A stretch of DNA of 62,102 nucleotides from an uncultured Prevotellaceae bacterium (GTDB lineage Bacteria > Bacteroidota > Bacteroidia > Bacteroidales > Bacteroidaceae), in contig ONYA01000038.1 in assembly GCA_900321965.1 (NCBI GenBank), positions 1 through 62,102 on the forward strand. The letters run 5' to 3'. Below the pieces are notes generated by a model. That model had not been told where the DNA came from. It made no database searches and saw only the letters and a program-made list of their open reading frames with translations. The position numbers and the translations under genes were made by a program. This document shows, one piece after another, positions 50,098-59,872 of this stretch (the first letter of the stretch is position 1; the number at the start of each line of letters is the position of its first letter).

Positions 50098-51252
50098 ATG
50101 GCATCAGTAGAGATTAAAAAAGTAACCAACAAGAAGGACTTAAAGGCTTTTATTGAATTGCATTATGAGTTGTACAAAGGCAACGAGTATGATGCGCCCA
50201 ATCTGTATAGCGACGAGCTGCATACGCTGAGCAAGGAGACGAATGCCGCCTTTGAGTTTTGCGAGGCCGAATATTACTTAGCCTATAAGGATGGTAAGTT
50301 GGTGGGCCGCGTGGCTGCCATCATCAACCACCGCTATAACGAGCAGTGGCAGCGCAAGGCTGTGCGCTTCGGCTGGATAGACCTTGTCAACGATGCCGAC
50401 GTGATGCGTGCCCTGCTTGGTGCCGTCGAGAACTACGGACGCGAGAAGGGCATGACGGAGGTCATCGGTCCGCTGGGCTTCACCGACATGGACCCGGAGG
50501 GTATGCTTATCAAGGGCTTCGACCAGTTGGGCACGATGGCCACCATCTACAATTACGAGTACTATCCCCAGCTGATGGAACAGATGGAAGGCTACGAAAA
50601 GGACAACGACTATGTCGAGTACAAGGCTTTCGTTCCCAAGGGTGACATGCCCGAGAAGTTCTCGAAGGTGGCCCAGATGGTGGAGAAGCGCTACAACCTG
50701 CACTGTCCCAAGCTGAAGCGCAGTCAGGTGTTCGGCTCCGACGGTTACGGCCGTAAGGTGTTAGAGGTGGTCAACAAGACTTTTGGCAACCTCTACGGCT
50801 ACTCGCAGATGACCGACCGCCAGATAGACACCTACGTCAAGGAGTACTTCAAGTTCTTCTCGATGGACATGCTCTGCGTCATTGAAGACTGGAACACGCC
50901 CGACCATAAGGTGGTGGGTGTAGGCATCAGCATCCCGTCGCTGACCCGTGCCCTGCAGAAGTGCCGCAAGGGTCGTCTGCTGCCTTTCGGCTGGTGGCAC
51001 CTGTTCCGCGCCCTCTACTTGAAGAAGACCGACATCGTAGACTGCCTGTTGGTGGGCGTGCTTGAGGAGTACCGTCCCAAGGGTGCCAACGCCCTGCTGT
51101 TCTACCACTTGATACCCATCTACCAGAAATACGGCTTCAAGTGGGGCGAGACCCACGTCCACATGGAGAGCAACACCGCCGTCCAGGCGCAGTGGCAGTA
51201 TTTGGAGAACGAGCAGCATAAGCGGAGGAGATGCTATAAGAAGGCGCTCTAA
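50098..51252 (+). CDS. GNAT-fold N-acetyltransferase-like protein
   Basis: 384 residues with no signal peptide. It has two GNAT-like halves: residues about 5-150 (VEIKKVTNKKDLKAFIELHY, CEAEYYLAYKDGKLVGRVAA, MTEVIGPLGFTDMDPEGMLI) and about 215-370 (MLCVIEDWNTPDHKVVGVGI, VDCLLVGVLEEYRPKGANAL). This matches the YghO-like family found across bacteria. The acceptor molecule is unknown. It is monocistronic with its own promoter; the stop codon is followed within 5 bp by the palindromic element that reaches into parE. Confidence 0.85.
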   Translation: MASVEIKKVTNKKDLKAFIELHYELYKGNEYDAPNLYSDELHTLSKETNAAFEFCEAEYYLAYKDGKLVGRVAAIINHRYNEQWQRKAVRFGWIDLVNDADVMRALLGAVENYGREKGMTEVIGPLGFTDMDPEGMLIKGFDQLGTMATIYNYEYYPQLMEQMEGYEKDNDYVEYKAFVPKGDMPEKFSKVAQMVEKRYNLHCPKLKRSQVFGSDGYGRKVLEVVNKTFGNLYGYSQMTDRQIDTYVKEYFKFFSMDMLCVIEDWNTPDHKVVGVGISIPSLTRALQKCRKGRLLPFGWWHLFRALYLKKTDIVDCLLVGVLEEYRPKGANALLFYHLIPIYQKYGFKWGETHVHMESNTAVQAQWQYLENEQHKRRRCYKKAL

Positions 51253-51256
51253 GAGG

Positions 51257-51408
51257 AAGACCCTCCCCCCTGCCCCTCCCTGTGAGGGAGGGGAGTAGTT
51301 ACATTTAGTGATAATTAAAGGTAATACGATAAATTAATGGAAAATACAATAGAAACGCAAGGAGTAGCTACTCCCCTCCCTAACAGGGAGGGGCAGGGGG
51401 AGAGTCTT
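51257..51408. repeat. Palindromic element spanning the parE start codon
   Basis: The left arm (51257-51302) and right arm (51364-51408) are reverse complements with few mismatches. Both are built on CCCCTCCCTGT-AGGGAGGGG with GTAGYTAC inner edges and AAGAC outer edges, enclosing 61 bp of AT-rich DNA. It is the same family as 48120-48384. The parE ATG (51337) lies in the loop and the right arm is translated as [16 protein letters not shown]. Confidence 0.92.
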
Positions 51409-53328
51409 GTTGAGTACAACGACGACAACATACGCCACTTGTCGGATATGGAGCACGTGCGTACCCGTCCGGGTATGTACATCGGCCGCTTGGGCGACGG
51501 TTCGCTGCCCGAGGACGGCATCTACGTATTGCTGAAGGAGGTTATTGACAACAGCATCGACGAGTTTAAAATGCACGCCGGCGACCGCATAGAGATAACG
51601 GTCGAGGACAACCTGCGCGTCTCGATACGCGACTATGGCCGCGGCATACCGCAGGGTAAGCTCATCGAAGCCGTCTCGGTGCTGAACACCGGCGGCAAGT
51701 ACGACTCAAAGGCGTTCAAGAAGTCTGTGGGTCTGAACGGCGTGGGTGTCAAGGCGGTGAACGCCTTGAGCGCCAAGTTCGAGGTGCGCTCGTTCCGCGA
51801 TGGCAAGGTGCGCATAGCCACCTTCGAACGGGGCGAGATTACCGGCGACCGTACGGAGGACACGCAGGACGAGAGCGGCACGTACATCTTTTTTGAGCCC
51901 GACGACACGCTGTTCCTGAACTACCAGTTCCACGACGAGATTGTGGAGAACATGCTGCGCAATTATACGTACCTGAACACAGGGCTGACCATTATGTACA
52001 ACGGTCGGCGCATCCTCTCGCGCCACGGTTTGGAAGACCTGCTGAAAGACCGCATGACGACCGAGGCACTCTACCCCATCATCCACCTGCAGGGCGAGGA
52101 CATCGAGATAGCCTTTACCCATGCCAACCAGTATGGTGAGGAGTACCACTCGTTTGTCAACGGTCAGCACACCACACAGGGCGGCACCCACCAGAGCGCC
52201 TTCAAGGAGCATATTGCCCGAACCATCAAGGAGTTCTTCGGCAAATACGAATACGGCGACATCCGTACAGGTATCGTCGCCGCCATCGCCATCAATGTCG
52301 AGGAACCGATGTTCGAGAGTCAGACGAAGATCAAGCTCGGCTCGCTGACAATGGCCCCCGACGGTGTGAGCATCAATAAGTACGTGGGCGACTTCATCAA
52401 GCAGGAGGTGGACAACTACCTGCACATCCACCAGGACGTGACGGAGGTCTTAGAGAATAAGATCAAGGAGAGCGAGCGCGACCGCAAGGCGATAGCCGGT
52501 GTGACTAAGCTGGCCCGCGAACGGGCGAAGAAAGCCAACCTGCACAACCGCAAGCTGCGCGACTGCCGCATCCACTTCAGCGACGTGAAGGACGACCGTA
52601 AGGAAGAGTCGTCCATCTTCATCACCGAGGGCGACTCCGCCAGCGGCAGCATCACCAAGAGCCGTGACGTGAACACGCAGGCGGTGTTCTCGTTAAGGGG
52701 AAAGCCCCTGAACACGTTCGGGCTGACGAAGAAGGTGGTGTATGAGAACGAGGAGTTCAACCTGCTGCAGGCGGCACTCGACATTGAGGAGGGCATGGAC
52801 ACCCTTAGATATAATAAGGTGATAGTAGCCACCGATGCTGATGTCGACGGTATGCACATCCGCCTGCTCATCATCACGTTCTTCCTGCAGTTCTTCCCGG
52901 AACTCATCAAGAAGGGCCACGTCTATGTGTTACAGACGCCGTTGTTCCGCGTACGTAACCGCCGTACGAAAATCAAGAACAAGCAGGTCTTAACTGACGA
53001 AGACACTAAACACAACACTCAACAAAAGAAATCCGACTTCATCACGCGCTACTGCTATAGTGAGGAAGAGCGCCTGCAGGCCATCAGCCAGTTAGGTCCA
53101 GACCCGGAGATTACCCGATTCAAAGGTCTCGGTGAGATCTCGCCCGAGGAGTTTGCCGGCTTCATCGGTCCCGACATCCGTCTGGAGCAGGTGACGCTGC
53201 ACAAGACCGACCAGGTACAGAAACTCCTTGAATACTATATGGGCAAGAACACGATGGAGCGCCAGAACTTCATCATCGACAACCTCGTCATCGAGGAAGA
53301 CCGGCCCGAAGAAGACGTGTACGAATAA
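51337..53328 (+). CDS. parE: DNA topoisomerase IV subunit B
   Basis: 663 residues. GHKL ATPase domain: [59 protein letters not shown]. Toprim domain: [17 protein letters not shown] and [18 protein letters not shown]-terminal [18 protein letters not shown]. The pattern [13 protein letters not shown] fits ParE rather than GyrB. With ParC it decatenates daughter chromosomes. The first 25 or so residues ([20 protein letters not shown]) come from a palindromic repeat; the native homology begins at about [13 protein letters not shown]. The original start was probably replaced by the insertion. No typical promoter is seen in the 84 bp upstream. Confidence 0.93.
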   Translation: MENTIETQGVATPLPNREGQGESLVEYNDDNIRHLSDMEHVRTRPGMYIGRLGDGSLPEDGIYVLLKEVIDNSIDEFKMHAGDRIEITVEDNLRVSIRDYGRGIPQGKLIEAVSVLNTGGKYDSKAFKKSVGLNGVGVKAVNALSAKFEVRSFRDGKVRIATFERGEITGDRTEDTQDESGTYIFFEPDDTLFLNYQFHDEIVENMLRNYTYLNTGLTIMYNGRRILSRHGLEDLLKDRMTTEALYPIIHLQGEDIEIAFTHANQYGEEYHSFVNGQHTTQGGTHQSAFKEHIARTIKEFFGKYEYGDIRTGIVAAIAINVEEPMFESQTKIKLGSLTMAPDGVSINKYVGDFIKQEVDNYLHIHQDVTEVLENKIKESERDRKAIAGVTKLARERAKKANLHNRKLRDCRIHFSDVKDDRKEESSIFITEGDSASGSITKSRDVNTQAVFSLRGKPLNTFGLTKKVVYENEEFNLLQAALDIEEGMDTLRYNKVIVATDADVDGMHIRLLIITFFLQFFPELIKKGHVYVLQTPLFRVRNRRTKIKNKQVLTDEDTKHNTQQKKSDFITRYCYSEEERLQAISQLGPDPEITRFKGLGEISPEEFAGFIGPDIRLEQVTLHKTDQVQKLLEYYMGKNTMERQNFIIDNLVIEEDRPEEDVYE

Positions 53329-53343
53329 ATCGCATGTTTTTTA

Positions 53344-53429
53344 AACGACAACTTGGACAACTTAGACAACTTAGCCATCCGGATGGTATCGAATAAAAAA
53401 AAGTTGTCTAAGTTGTCCAAGTTGTCGTT
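53344..53429. terminator. Perfect 29-bp inverted repeat between convergent genes
   Basis: 53344-53372 (AACGACAACTTGGACAACTT onwards) is the exact reverse complement of 53401-53429, with 28 bp between that itself contains CCATCCGGATGG. It is made of 9-bp units (GACAACTTR). Further direct CCAAGTTGTCG units follow to 53473. It lies between parE and the convergent M64 fusion and is flanked by A/T runs, so it may end transcription from both sides. Confidence 0.75.
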
Positions 53430-53475
53430 AAATAAAAATACCAAGTTGTCGTCAAACAAAAATACCAAGTTGTTT

Positions 53476-55746
53476 TTACTGCGTATCACGCCATGTTCCC
53501 TCGTGCAGAATGGGAGCTTTGGTCGTCGGTTCTAACCGCAGGGGAGACATCCGCTTGTTTGTACGTGCCCCACTCTTCTTCGCATTGACAAACTCCTCGC
53601 GTCCGGCAGCATCGAACTGCACAAAAGTCTCGTAGTCGTAAACCCACTGTGAGCCTTCAGACTCGCGCATGACAAACTTGTAAATGGCCTCACGGCTTGG
53701 GGCATTGAACGGTGTGTCGTTATAACGCATCATACTGTTCTCTGTAGGACGGTAGGCACCACTGCCATAGAGGAAGCTGCCTTCATACGCACCAAGCCCC
53801 TCTTCAGCATATCGCGGGTCGGCCACGAACTTGCTCCATTTCACTTCCGTAGGCGTACTACGCCAGTCGACATTGGCACCAGAGCCGTAGTCAGCCCAAT
53901 AAGAAATCATCCTCTGCTTCTCGCTTTCAGGCAGCGAAAGACCTTCATAGCCGGGTTCCACATATTCGTCAGACAGACGGCCAATGCCGTGGCCACCCGA
54001 TTCATGGTTGAGCAGCATGCTGGCACCACCGTCCATCGCATAGCAGACGTAGGAGCCATCGCCGAAATAGGAAGAACAATAGCTGCGGTCGATGCCATAG
54101 CCATCGGTGTTGTAGATAACGTTCACGTGCAACCCCTCGTCGGTTCTGAGGCCAGAAATCTTGCTGGCATAACGGAAGGCCTTGCTGTCGTCACGGTCAA
54201 TGGCACGTACTGCGTATTGAGAGAACTCAGCATTGGGCGACACCGCCTTCACACCATAGACATTGAAACGGCTGCGCAACGACTTGAGAGGCTCCACGGC
54301 GAAGAACTGCTCCATGGCCTTCTGCATCGTCTTCTCATACTTGCCGCCATCGCCCATATCGGTGTCCACGAAGCCGTCGCCCATAAACACCAAATTGATG
54401 CCGCGCCCCTCGGTAGCCGTCTGCATGGTATACACCTCACCGTCGCGGGAGTAGTCTGTAGAAGTATAGTATTCGCCACCCTCCAAGGCACCGAAGTATT
54501 CTTCCAGCTTTGGCACAAGTGCATAAGTGTCAGGATCCTCCTTCAGGATGTTCGAAAAAATGATTTTCCCGTTCTGGTCAACCAGCAACAGTAAAGGAAC
54601 ACCGCTTAAATAATGTATAACATTCAAGAGATTGTCAAAGTCTTCTACGACATTGGGCCACTCCACATGATTCGTCTGCAGGTAGTCCATCCATTCTTCC
54701 TCTGTGCTACAGGGCGTGGCCATACCACATAACATAGTCAAGCCGAGCACCTGGAACCCCTTGTCTTTATACTGGCTGTAGGCTGGTATCAGCTTCACAT
54801 TCAATTCCTTCGAATACGGGCACCAGGAACCCCACTCATAAAGAAGGGTCAGTTTGTTCTTTGCATACATGTCACTGCTCCTGTGCACTACGCCGTTCAT
54901 GTCGGTCAGTTCAAAGTCGGGGCCGGGAATCTCAATGTCCTTAATGTCGAAGTCGCCAATTTCTCCGTCCTGTATCAGAATGGCAGGCCAGAGGTTGCGG
55001 AAATTCTTGTGGTGCAGGATGGCATCGGGCACCTTCCCCGTGAACCGGTTATGACAGATCCACATGTCATTTGGTTCTTTCGCTTTATCCATCATGAAGG
55101 TGAGCGTCTCTGGTATCGTCCCGCTGAGTTGGTTTTCTTGGAGATTGATTTGCTTCAGGCGTGGAAGCATGAAGAGGTTTCCTGGTACCGGGCCTGTCAG
55201 ACCGTTATAGTCCAGGCCAATAAACCACAGATTCATCAGCTTCCCTAAAGCCTGGGGAATATTGCCTGTGAGGTTTGGATTGTCTCTTATTGAGAGGTAC
55301 TCCAACCAAGACAGATTCTCAAGGCTTTCTGGCAGCGTTCCCTTCAGTTTGTTAGTACTGAGCATGATACTGGTCACCCTGCCCGTAGCGTAGTCACAGC
55401 CAACGCCATACCACTCACTCAGGGGCTTGTCGCTACACCAGTTGGTGTTGTTTGCCCAGTGGTCGCCGTCCGTTGCGTTGTATAGTTCTATGAGAGCCTC
55501 GCGCTCCTTGGTGTCGTCGTAGGCTTTGTTACGGAAGAGTACGCTCTCAACGTCCTTAAAAGGTTGCCCATTGTATACCCAAGTCAACTCGTCACGCTCA
55601 TCAATATCAAAAGACAGTATGGAGCCCCAGCTGGCAATGCTAACATGCTGATGTTCACCACTGTTCTTTACAAACTCTAAATGCTGGGCATAAATAGTGG
55701 CCGTTGCCGCCAGCAAGAACTGCAGAATAATGAGTGTCCGTTTCAT
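53476..55746 (-). CDS. Exported LRR / thioredoxin-like / M64 metallopeptidase fusion
   Basis: 756 residues with a signal peptide ending ATIYAQ. Domains: a plant-type LRR region (about 75-270; CSDKPLSEWYGVGCD cap, LTGNIPQALGKLMNLWFIGL, NQLSGTIPETL); a thioredoxin/AhpC-like domain (about 275-415; EWGSWCPYSKELNVK, GFQVLGLTMLCG, VPLLLLVDQNGKIIFSNIL); and an M64-like peptidase domain (about 440-700; GINLVFMGDGFVDTDMGDGG, NHESGGHGIGRLSDEY). The thioredoxin site has only C309 (CPYS instead of CxxC), so it is not a normal dithiol oxidoreductase. The zinc site is HExxGH (H581, E582, H586), one residue longer than the HExxH of the 44926 protein. Substrate unknown. Second gene of an operon after 55743-56240. 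Confidence 0.85.
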   Translation of the reverse strand: MKRTLIILQFLLAATATIYAQHLEFVKNSGEHQHVSIASWGSILSFDIDERDELTWVYNGQPFKDVESVLFRNKAYDDTKEREALIELYNATDGDHWANNTNWCSDKPLSEWYGVGCDYATGRVTSIMLSTNKLKGTLPESLENLSWLEYLSIRDNPNLTGNIPQALGKLMNLWFIGLDYNGLTGPVPGNLFMLPRLKQINLQENQLSGTIPETLTFMMDKAKEPNDMWICHNRFTGKVPDAILHHKNFRNLWPAILIQDGEIGDFDIKDIEIPGPDFELTDMNGVVHRSSDMYAKNKLTLLYEWGSWCPYSKELNVKLIPAYSQYKDKGFQVLGLTMLCGMATPCSTEEEWMDYLQTNHVEWPNVVEDFDNLLNVIHYLSGVPLLLLVDQNGKIIFSNILKEDPDTYALVPKLEEYFGALEGGEYYTSTDYSRDGEVYTMQTATEGRGINLVFMGDGFVDTDMGDGGKYEKTMQKAMEQFFAVEPLKSLRSRFNVYGVKAVSPNAEFSQYAVRAIDRDDSKAFRYASKISGLRTDEGLHVNVIYNTDGYGIDRSYCSSYFGDGSYVCYAMDGGASMLLNHESGGHGIGRLSDEYVEPGYEGLSLPESEKQRMISYWADYGSGANVDWRSTPTEVKWSKFVADPRYAEEGLGAYEGSFLYGSGAYRPTENSMMRYNDTPFNAPSREAIYKFVMRESEGSQWVYDYETFVQFDAAGREEFVNAKKSGARTNKRMSPLRLEPTTKAPILHEGTWRDTQ

Positions 55747-56240
55747 TGCTTCGTGAATTTAAGGGTTTCACCAAAGGATGTCTTTACGATGTAAGTCCCT
55801 GCAGGCAGCGACGTTGTTGAAATCGTGGTCGTGCGGCTGGCGACTTTCTCTCTGAGTAGCACTTTTCCGGAGAGGTCTGCAAATATCACTTCCGTATTGT
55901 CCTTCAAGCCTGACAGGACGACGGTCTGGTCGTGGCCCAACTCTATGGAAACGGTGTTGTCCGTCGGTCTGCTGATGCCGGTCGTCGTCTTTTCGGCATA
56001 CATCTTGGCGATGTCATCCATGGTCAGGAACAGAGTTTCGCTACCCAGTCCCACAATGACATCTTCATAACCGACAGAGATTTGTCCGTCAGAGGATATC
56101 GGCAAGCGAAGTGTCTGACCGTTGGTTTTCTCTATGACCAGTTCGTAACTCTTGGCGCCTTGCGCCTTAACGCCCAAAGGCAGCAGCATGAGCCCGACGA
56201 TCAGCCATAGCCATTTGGATTGTTTGTTGTTCTGTTTCAT
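55743..56240 (-). CDS. Small secreted protein with sorting-like C-terminus
   Basis: 165 residues with a signal peptide ending LLPLGVKAQ. The N-terminal half contains SYELVIEKTNGQTLRLPISS and a TMDDIAKMYAEK segment. Similar sequence is common in Bacteroidota exported proteins next to FISUMP or LRR proteins. The C-terminal half (VIFADLSGKVLLREKVASRT, TSLPAGTYIVKTSFGETLKF) matches the shape of type A sorting or Por-type C-terminal domains. It overlaps the fusion peptidase gene by 4 bp, so the two proteins are made together and may act together at the cell surface. Promoter at 56298-56305. Confidence 0.78.
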   Translation of the reverse strand: MKQNNKQSKWLWLIVGLMLLPLGVKAQGAKSYELVIEKTNGQTLRLPISSDGQISVGYEDVIVGLGSETLFLTMDDIAKMYAEKTTTGISRPTDNTVSIELGHDQTVVLSGLKDNTEVIFADLSGKVLLREKVASRTTTISTTSLPAGTYIVKTSFGETLKFTKQ

Positions 56241-56297
56241 AAGCTATTGGTTTTTGTAATTTGGGATCCATATATATATCAAGAGTAACTTCGATTG

Positions 56298-56305
56298 CAA
56301 AGATA
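56298..56305 (-). promoter_or_regulatory. Promoter -7 element for the secreted protein-M64 operon
   Basis: Minus strand TATCTTTG, 57 bp before the start codon at 56240. Confidence 0.6.
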
Positions 56306-56463
56306 AGGAATTTTATCCGAAATTCATCTCTTTTTTACATCTTTTGTTTAATTGGTGCACGTTTTTGTCTGATTGATGCGACGAAAGGGTCTTATGAAGG
56401 CCGCTTCGTAAGCCAATTATAGTTTTTTTTTGACTTTTCTGCCGATTTCTTGTTATTTTGCAG

Positions 56464-56471
56464 TACCTTTG
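56464..56471 (+). promoter_or_regulatory. Promoter -7 element for the S41 peptidase
   Basis: TACCTTTG 28 bp before the ATG at 56500. Confidence 0.62.
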
Positions 56472-56499
56472 CAGGCAAACAATTGTTAACGACATCAAG

Positions 56500-58080
56500 A
56501 TGAAAGCAATGAAGATAGCAACGGTGGCTGTCAGCCTCATCGCCGCCGTCAGTACTCAGGCCCAGATGCGCATCAATATGAGTGAAGACTCACCCATGCG
56601 TAAGTTACAGATAGCCGAATTTGCTACCACCAACCTCTACGTAGACTCCGTCGACGAACAGAAACTCGTCGAGGACGCCATCCGCGGTATGTTAGAGAAA
56701 CTCGACCCGCACTCCACCTATTCCGATGCCAAAGAGGTGAAGCAGATGAACGAACCGCTGAACGGCAACTTCGAGGGCATCGGCGTGCAGTTCAACATGA
56801 TTGACGACACGCTGATGGTCATACAGCCCGTCACCAACGGCCCGTCGGAGCGCGTCGGCATACTGGCCGGCGACCGCATCGTCTCGGTCAACGACACGGC
56901 CATTGCCGGTGTGAAGATGTCGAAGGAGGAGATTATGCGACGACTGCGCGGCCCCAAGGACACGAAGGTGGTCTTGGGCGTTGTCCGCTCGGGCATTAAG
57001 GACCGTCTGACGTTCACCGTCATCCGCGACAAGATTCCCGTCCACAGCGTTGATGCCGCCTATATCATACGTCCCGGCATCGGCTATATCCGTATCGGCA
57101 ACTTCGGCGCCACCACCCACCATGAGTTCTGCGACGCCTTGCAGAACCTGTATCTGCAGGGAGCAGAGAGCCTCATCCTCGACCTTCAGGAGAATGGCGG
57201 CGGTTACTTGCAGGCTGCCGTCAACATTGCCAATGAGATGCTGGCTAAGGACGAGCTGATTGTTTATACCGAAGGCCGTCGCGTGCCCCGTCAGGAATAC
57301 CGCGCACAGGGCAACGGCAGCTTCATGGATGGCAAGGTCGTCGTGCTTGTCGACGAGTACACAGCCTCGGCGGCTGAGATTGTCACAGGAGCCATTCAGG
57401 ACCAGGACCGTGGCTATGTCGTGGGTCGCCGCACCTTCGGCAAGGGACTCGTCCAGCGTCCCATCGACCTGCCCGACGGTTCGATGATACGCCTCACCAT
57501 CGCCCACTACTACACCCCTTCGGGGCGCTGCATACAGAAGCCCTACGAGAAGGGTAAGCAGAAAGACTATCAGATGGACGTCTACAACCGCTGGAAGAAC
57601 GGCGAGCTCACCAATCAGGACAGCATCCATTTCGCCGACTCCCTCAAGTTCCAGACGCTCCATCGCGGACGTACCGTCTATGGCGGCGGCGGCATCATGC
57701 CCGACTATTTCGTGCCGCTCGATACAACCCGTTACACCCCATTGCACCGTCAGTTGGCAGCCAAGGGCATCATCATTCAGCAGAACCTGCGCTATGTCGA
57801 CAACCACCGCAAGCAGCTGAAGAAGCAGTATCCCGCCTTCGACAAGTTCAAGAAGCACTTCGAGGTACCGCAAAAGCTCGTCGACGACATCCTCGCTGAG
57901 GCTAAGAAGCAGAAGCTGGAGCCGAAGGACGATGCCGAACTGCAGCGCACGCTGCCCTACTTGAAGTTACAACTGAAAGCTCTCATCGCCCGCGACCTCT
58001 GGGACATGAGCGAATACTTCAGCGTCTTCAACGAGGAGAGCGACATCGTGAAGAAAGCCCTGGAGGTTATTCGGAAGTAA
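56500..58080 (+). CDS. S41-family C-terminal processing peptidase
   Basis: 526 residues from the ATG at 56500 (signal peptide ending VSTQAQ; 56509 is an alternative). There is an N-terminal helical part (DAIRGMLEKLDPHSTYSD), a PDZ domain (about 90-175; GIGVQFNMIDDTLMVIQPVT, GILAGDRIVSVNDTAI), then the S41 core with catalytic Ser/Lys S290 (EYTASAAEIVTGA) and K315 (RTFGKGLVQ), and a long helical tail. This family trims exported proteins in the periplasm. Bacteroidota genomes carry several paralogues. It is followed by the TPR gene after 15 bp. Confidence 0.92.
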   Translation: MKAMKIATVAVSLIAAVSTQAQMRINMSEDSPMRKLQIAEFATTNLYVDSVDEQKLVEDAIRGMLEKLDPHSTYSDAKEVKQMNEPLNGNFEGIGVQFNMIDDTLMVIQPVTNGPSERVGILAGDRIVSVNDTAIAGVKMSKEEIMRRLRGPKDTKVVLGVVRSGIKDRLTFTVIRDKIPVHSVDAAYIIRPGIGYIRIGNFGATTHHEFCDALQNLYLQGAESLILDLQENGGGYLQAAVNIANEMLAKDELIVYTEGRRVPRQEYRAQGNGSFMDGKVVVLVDEYTASAAEIVTGAIQDQDRGYVVGRRTFGKGLVQRPIDLPDGSMIRLTIAHYYTPSGRCIQKPYEKGKQKDYQMDVYNRWKNGELTNQDSIHFADSLKFQTLHRGRTVYGGGGIMPDYFVPLDTTRYTPLHRQLAAKGIIIQQNLRYVDNHRKQLKKQYPAFDKFKKHFEVPQKLVDDILAEAKKQKLEPKDDAELQRTLPYLKLQLKALIARDLWDMSEYFSVFNEESDIVKKALEVIRK

Positions 58081-58095
58081 GCAAACAGTTTTCCT

Positions 58096-59724
58096 GTGAG
58101 AAGTTGTTTCCTCGTCCTTGCCGCTCTGCTCCTTGCCGCCTGCAACAGCGGGGAGCGGCAGCGCCTCCAGCTTGAGGAGCTGGAGCGGCAGAACCGTGCC
58201 GACAGCCTGATGCTGAACGACTCGCTCGCCCGTGACCTCGCCGACTGGTTCGACCGCCACGGCACGCCCAACGAGCAGATGCGTGCTTACTACATCCTTG
58301 GCCGCACATACGCCGACCGCGGCGAGGCGCCGCAAGCAATAGCGGCCTACAATGATGCAGCTGATAAGGCAGACACCACCGCCGCCGATTGTGACTACGC
58401 CAAACTATCACGGGTATATGCCCAGAAAGCTGAGGTGTTCTATTACCAGTTGTTGCCCGACAACATGGTCCATGAGGAGCGTCAGGCTATGCGCTATGCA
58501 CAGATGGCGAAAGACACCATGCAGTATCTTTATTGCTACGGGATGTTGGCAGAAGGGTATGATATGAAGAATATGCCAGATTCTGCACTTTCTATTCTGA
58601 AAGAAGCTTACTCTTTATATAAAAAGGTTGGGGAATGTCAGCTGGCATCGGCCCTCTGTTGTTCAATGGCAAGTATATGCATCCAGAAGAAAGACTTTCA
58701 GTTGGCAGACAAATACCTTCTTGAATATGAAAGTGGCTCTGGTTTCTTTGATGAGAATGGAAATATAGAATATGGAAGGGAGATGTATTATTTCCGGAAG
58801 GGCCTTCTGTGTCTTGAAACATTCAAAAAGGATGAGGCAGAATATTACTTCCGGAAGTTGCTTGGGACTTCTGAGTCATATAATCTGAAAATTGCAGGCT
58901 TTGACGGACTACAGCGTTACTATTCCCAATACTTTAACAAAGACTCATTGATAAAGTATGACCGTCTTAGTGATAGCATTTGCAGTATTGCTCATAATGA
59001 GATGGAAATCCAAAAAACCATGCAAGTTCAAGCTATGTACGACTATACACGCAACGAACTTATTGCGAACGAAAAGAGTCGTGAAGCCTCCCAACTGCGT
59101 TACCTTCTGGTTATTGTTATTTCACTTGTTGTAATCTTAATATTGCTTTTTGTTATCATTTACATCCGTCATAAAGCAGCACGTCAACTTTTAGAAAGCC
59201 AATATAGAACAGTAATGGAAAAATTGGTTCAGGCACAAGAAGACTTGCTATCCTTAAGATCGGAGCAGTCAATCTCTCAGAGATTGCTCCGTCAGAAAGA
59301 AATAGACATAAAAACTCTCCAGGAAAACGCAGACCAATACCGCCACAAGATAAAGACCTTACAGGGCTATGCTTTGAACGAAAGACTGCAACAAGCGTCA
59401 GTTACAATTCGATTCCAGAAGTATCTAAAAGAGAATCCTTATCAAATACCAACATGGGAGGATTGGAAGGAATTGAAGATTCTTGTCAACCACGAAATAC
59501 CTTCTTTCTATGATACATTGAATGTAGATGGTAACAGCCTGAATGAATTTGAGTATGATGTATGTGTACTCCTTAGGCTTCAGTTTTCTCCAGTCAACAT
59601 TGCTAAACTGAAGAAATGCACCCCTTCATATATAACTCAAATACGCAAGTCAATTTATCAGAAGTTATTCCAAAAGGATGGGCGTGCAGAAGAGTTGGAC
59701 GATTACATCCTTACCTTGTCATAA
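58096..59724 (+). CDS. TPR lipoprotein-type sensor/regulator
   Basis: 542 residues with a GTG start at 58096. The lipobox LLLAAC (C16) suggests a lipoprotein. TPR-like helical repeats occupy about 30-310 (MRAYYILGRTYADRGEAPQA, ADKYLLEYESG). A single membrane segment lies at about 335-357 (LVIVISLVVILILLFVIIYI), then a coiled coil (about 365-430) and a C-terminal helical domain (EYDVCVLLRLQFSPVNIAKL, then PSYITQIRKSIYQKLFQ) that resembles a DNA-binding helix-turn-helix. This architecture is common among Bacteroidota regulators, which are thought to signal across the membrane. The lipobox and the internal helix are in some conflict, so topology is open. The first 400 bp are G+C-rich, the rest AT-rich. 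Confidence 0.82.
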   Translation: MRSCFLVLAALLLAACNSGERQRLQLEELERQNRADSLMLNDSLARDLADWFDRHGTPNEQMRAYYILGRTYADRGEAPQAIAAYNDAADKADTTAADCDYAKLSRVYAQKAEVFYYQLLPDNMVHEERQAMRYAQMAKDTMQYLYCYGMLAEGYDMKNMPDSALSILKEAYSLYKKVGECQLASALCCSMASICIQKKDFQLADKYLLEYESGSGFFDENGNIEYGREMYYFRKGLLCLETFKKDEAEYYFRKLLGTSESYNLKIAGFDGLQRYYSQYFNKDSLIKYDRLSDSICSIAHNEMEIQKTMQVQAMYDYTRNELIANEKSREASQLRYLLVIVISLVVILILLFVIIYIRHKAARQLLESQYRTVMEKLVQAQEDLLSLRSEQSISQRLLRQKEIDIKTLQENADQYRHKIKTLQGYALNERLQQASVTIRFQKYLKENPYQIPTWEDWKELKILVNHEIPSFYDTLNVDGNSLNEFEYDVCVLLRLQFSPVNIAKLKKCTPSYITQIRKSIYQKLFQKDGRAEELDDYILTLS

Positions 59725-59872
59725 GAATTAAAAAACGCCCATTTCATCGGGCAATTTCCCAAATTCTAACGTTTTTTTATTATCTCTTGGAACAACTTAC
59801 TTAAATCATTTAAGTTGTTTTAATTTGTATAGTTTTACCTTTAGTCATACTTTTGCACCGTCTATTTCAAAG

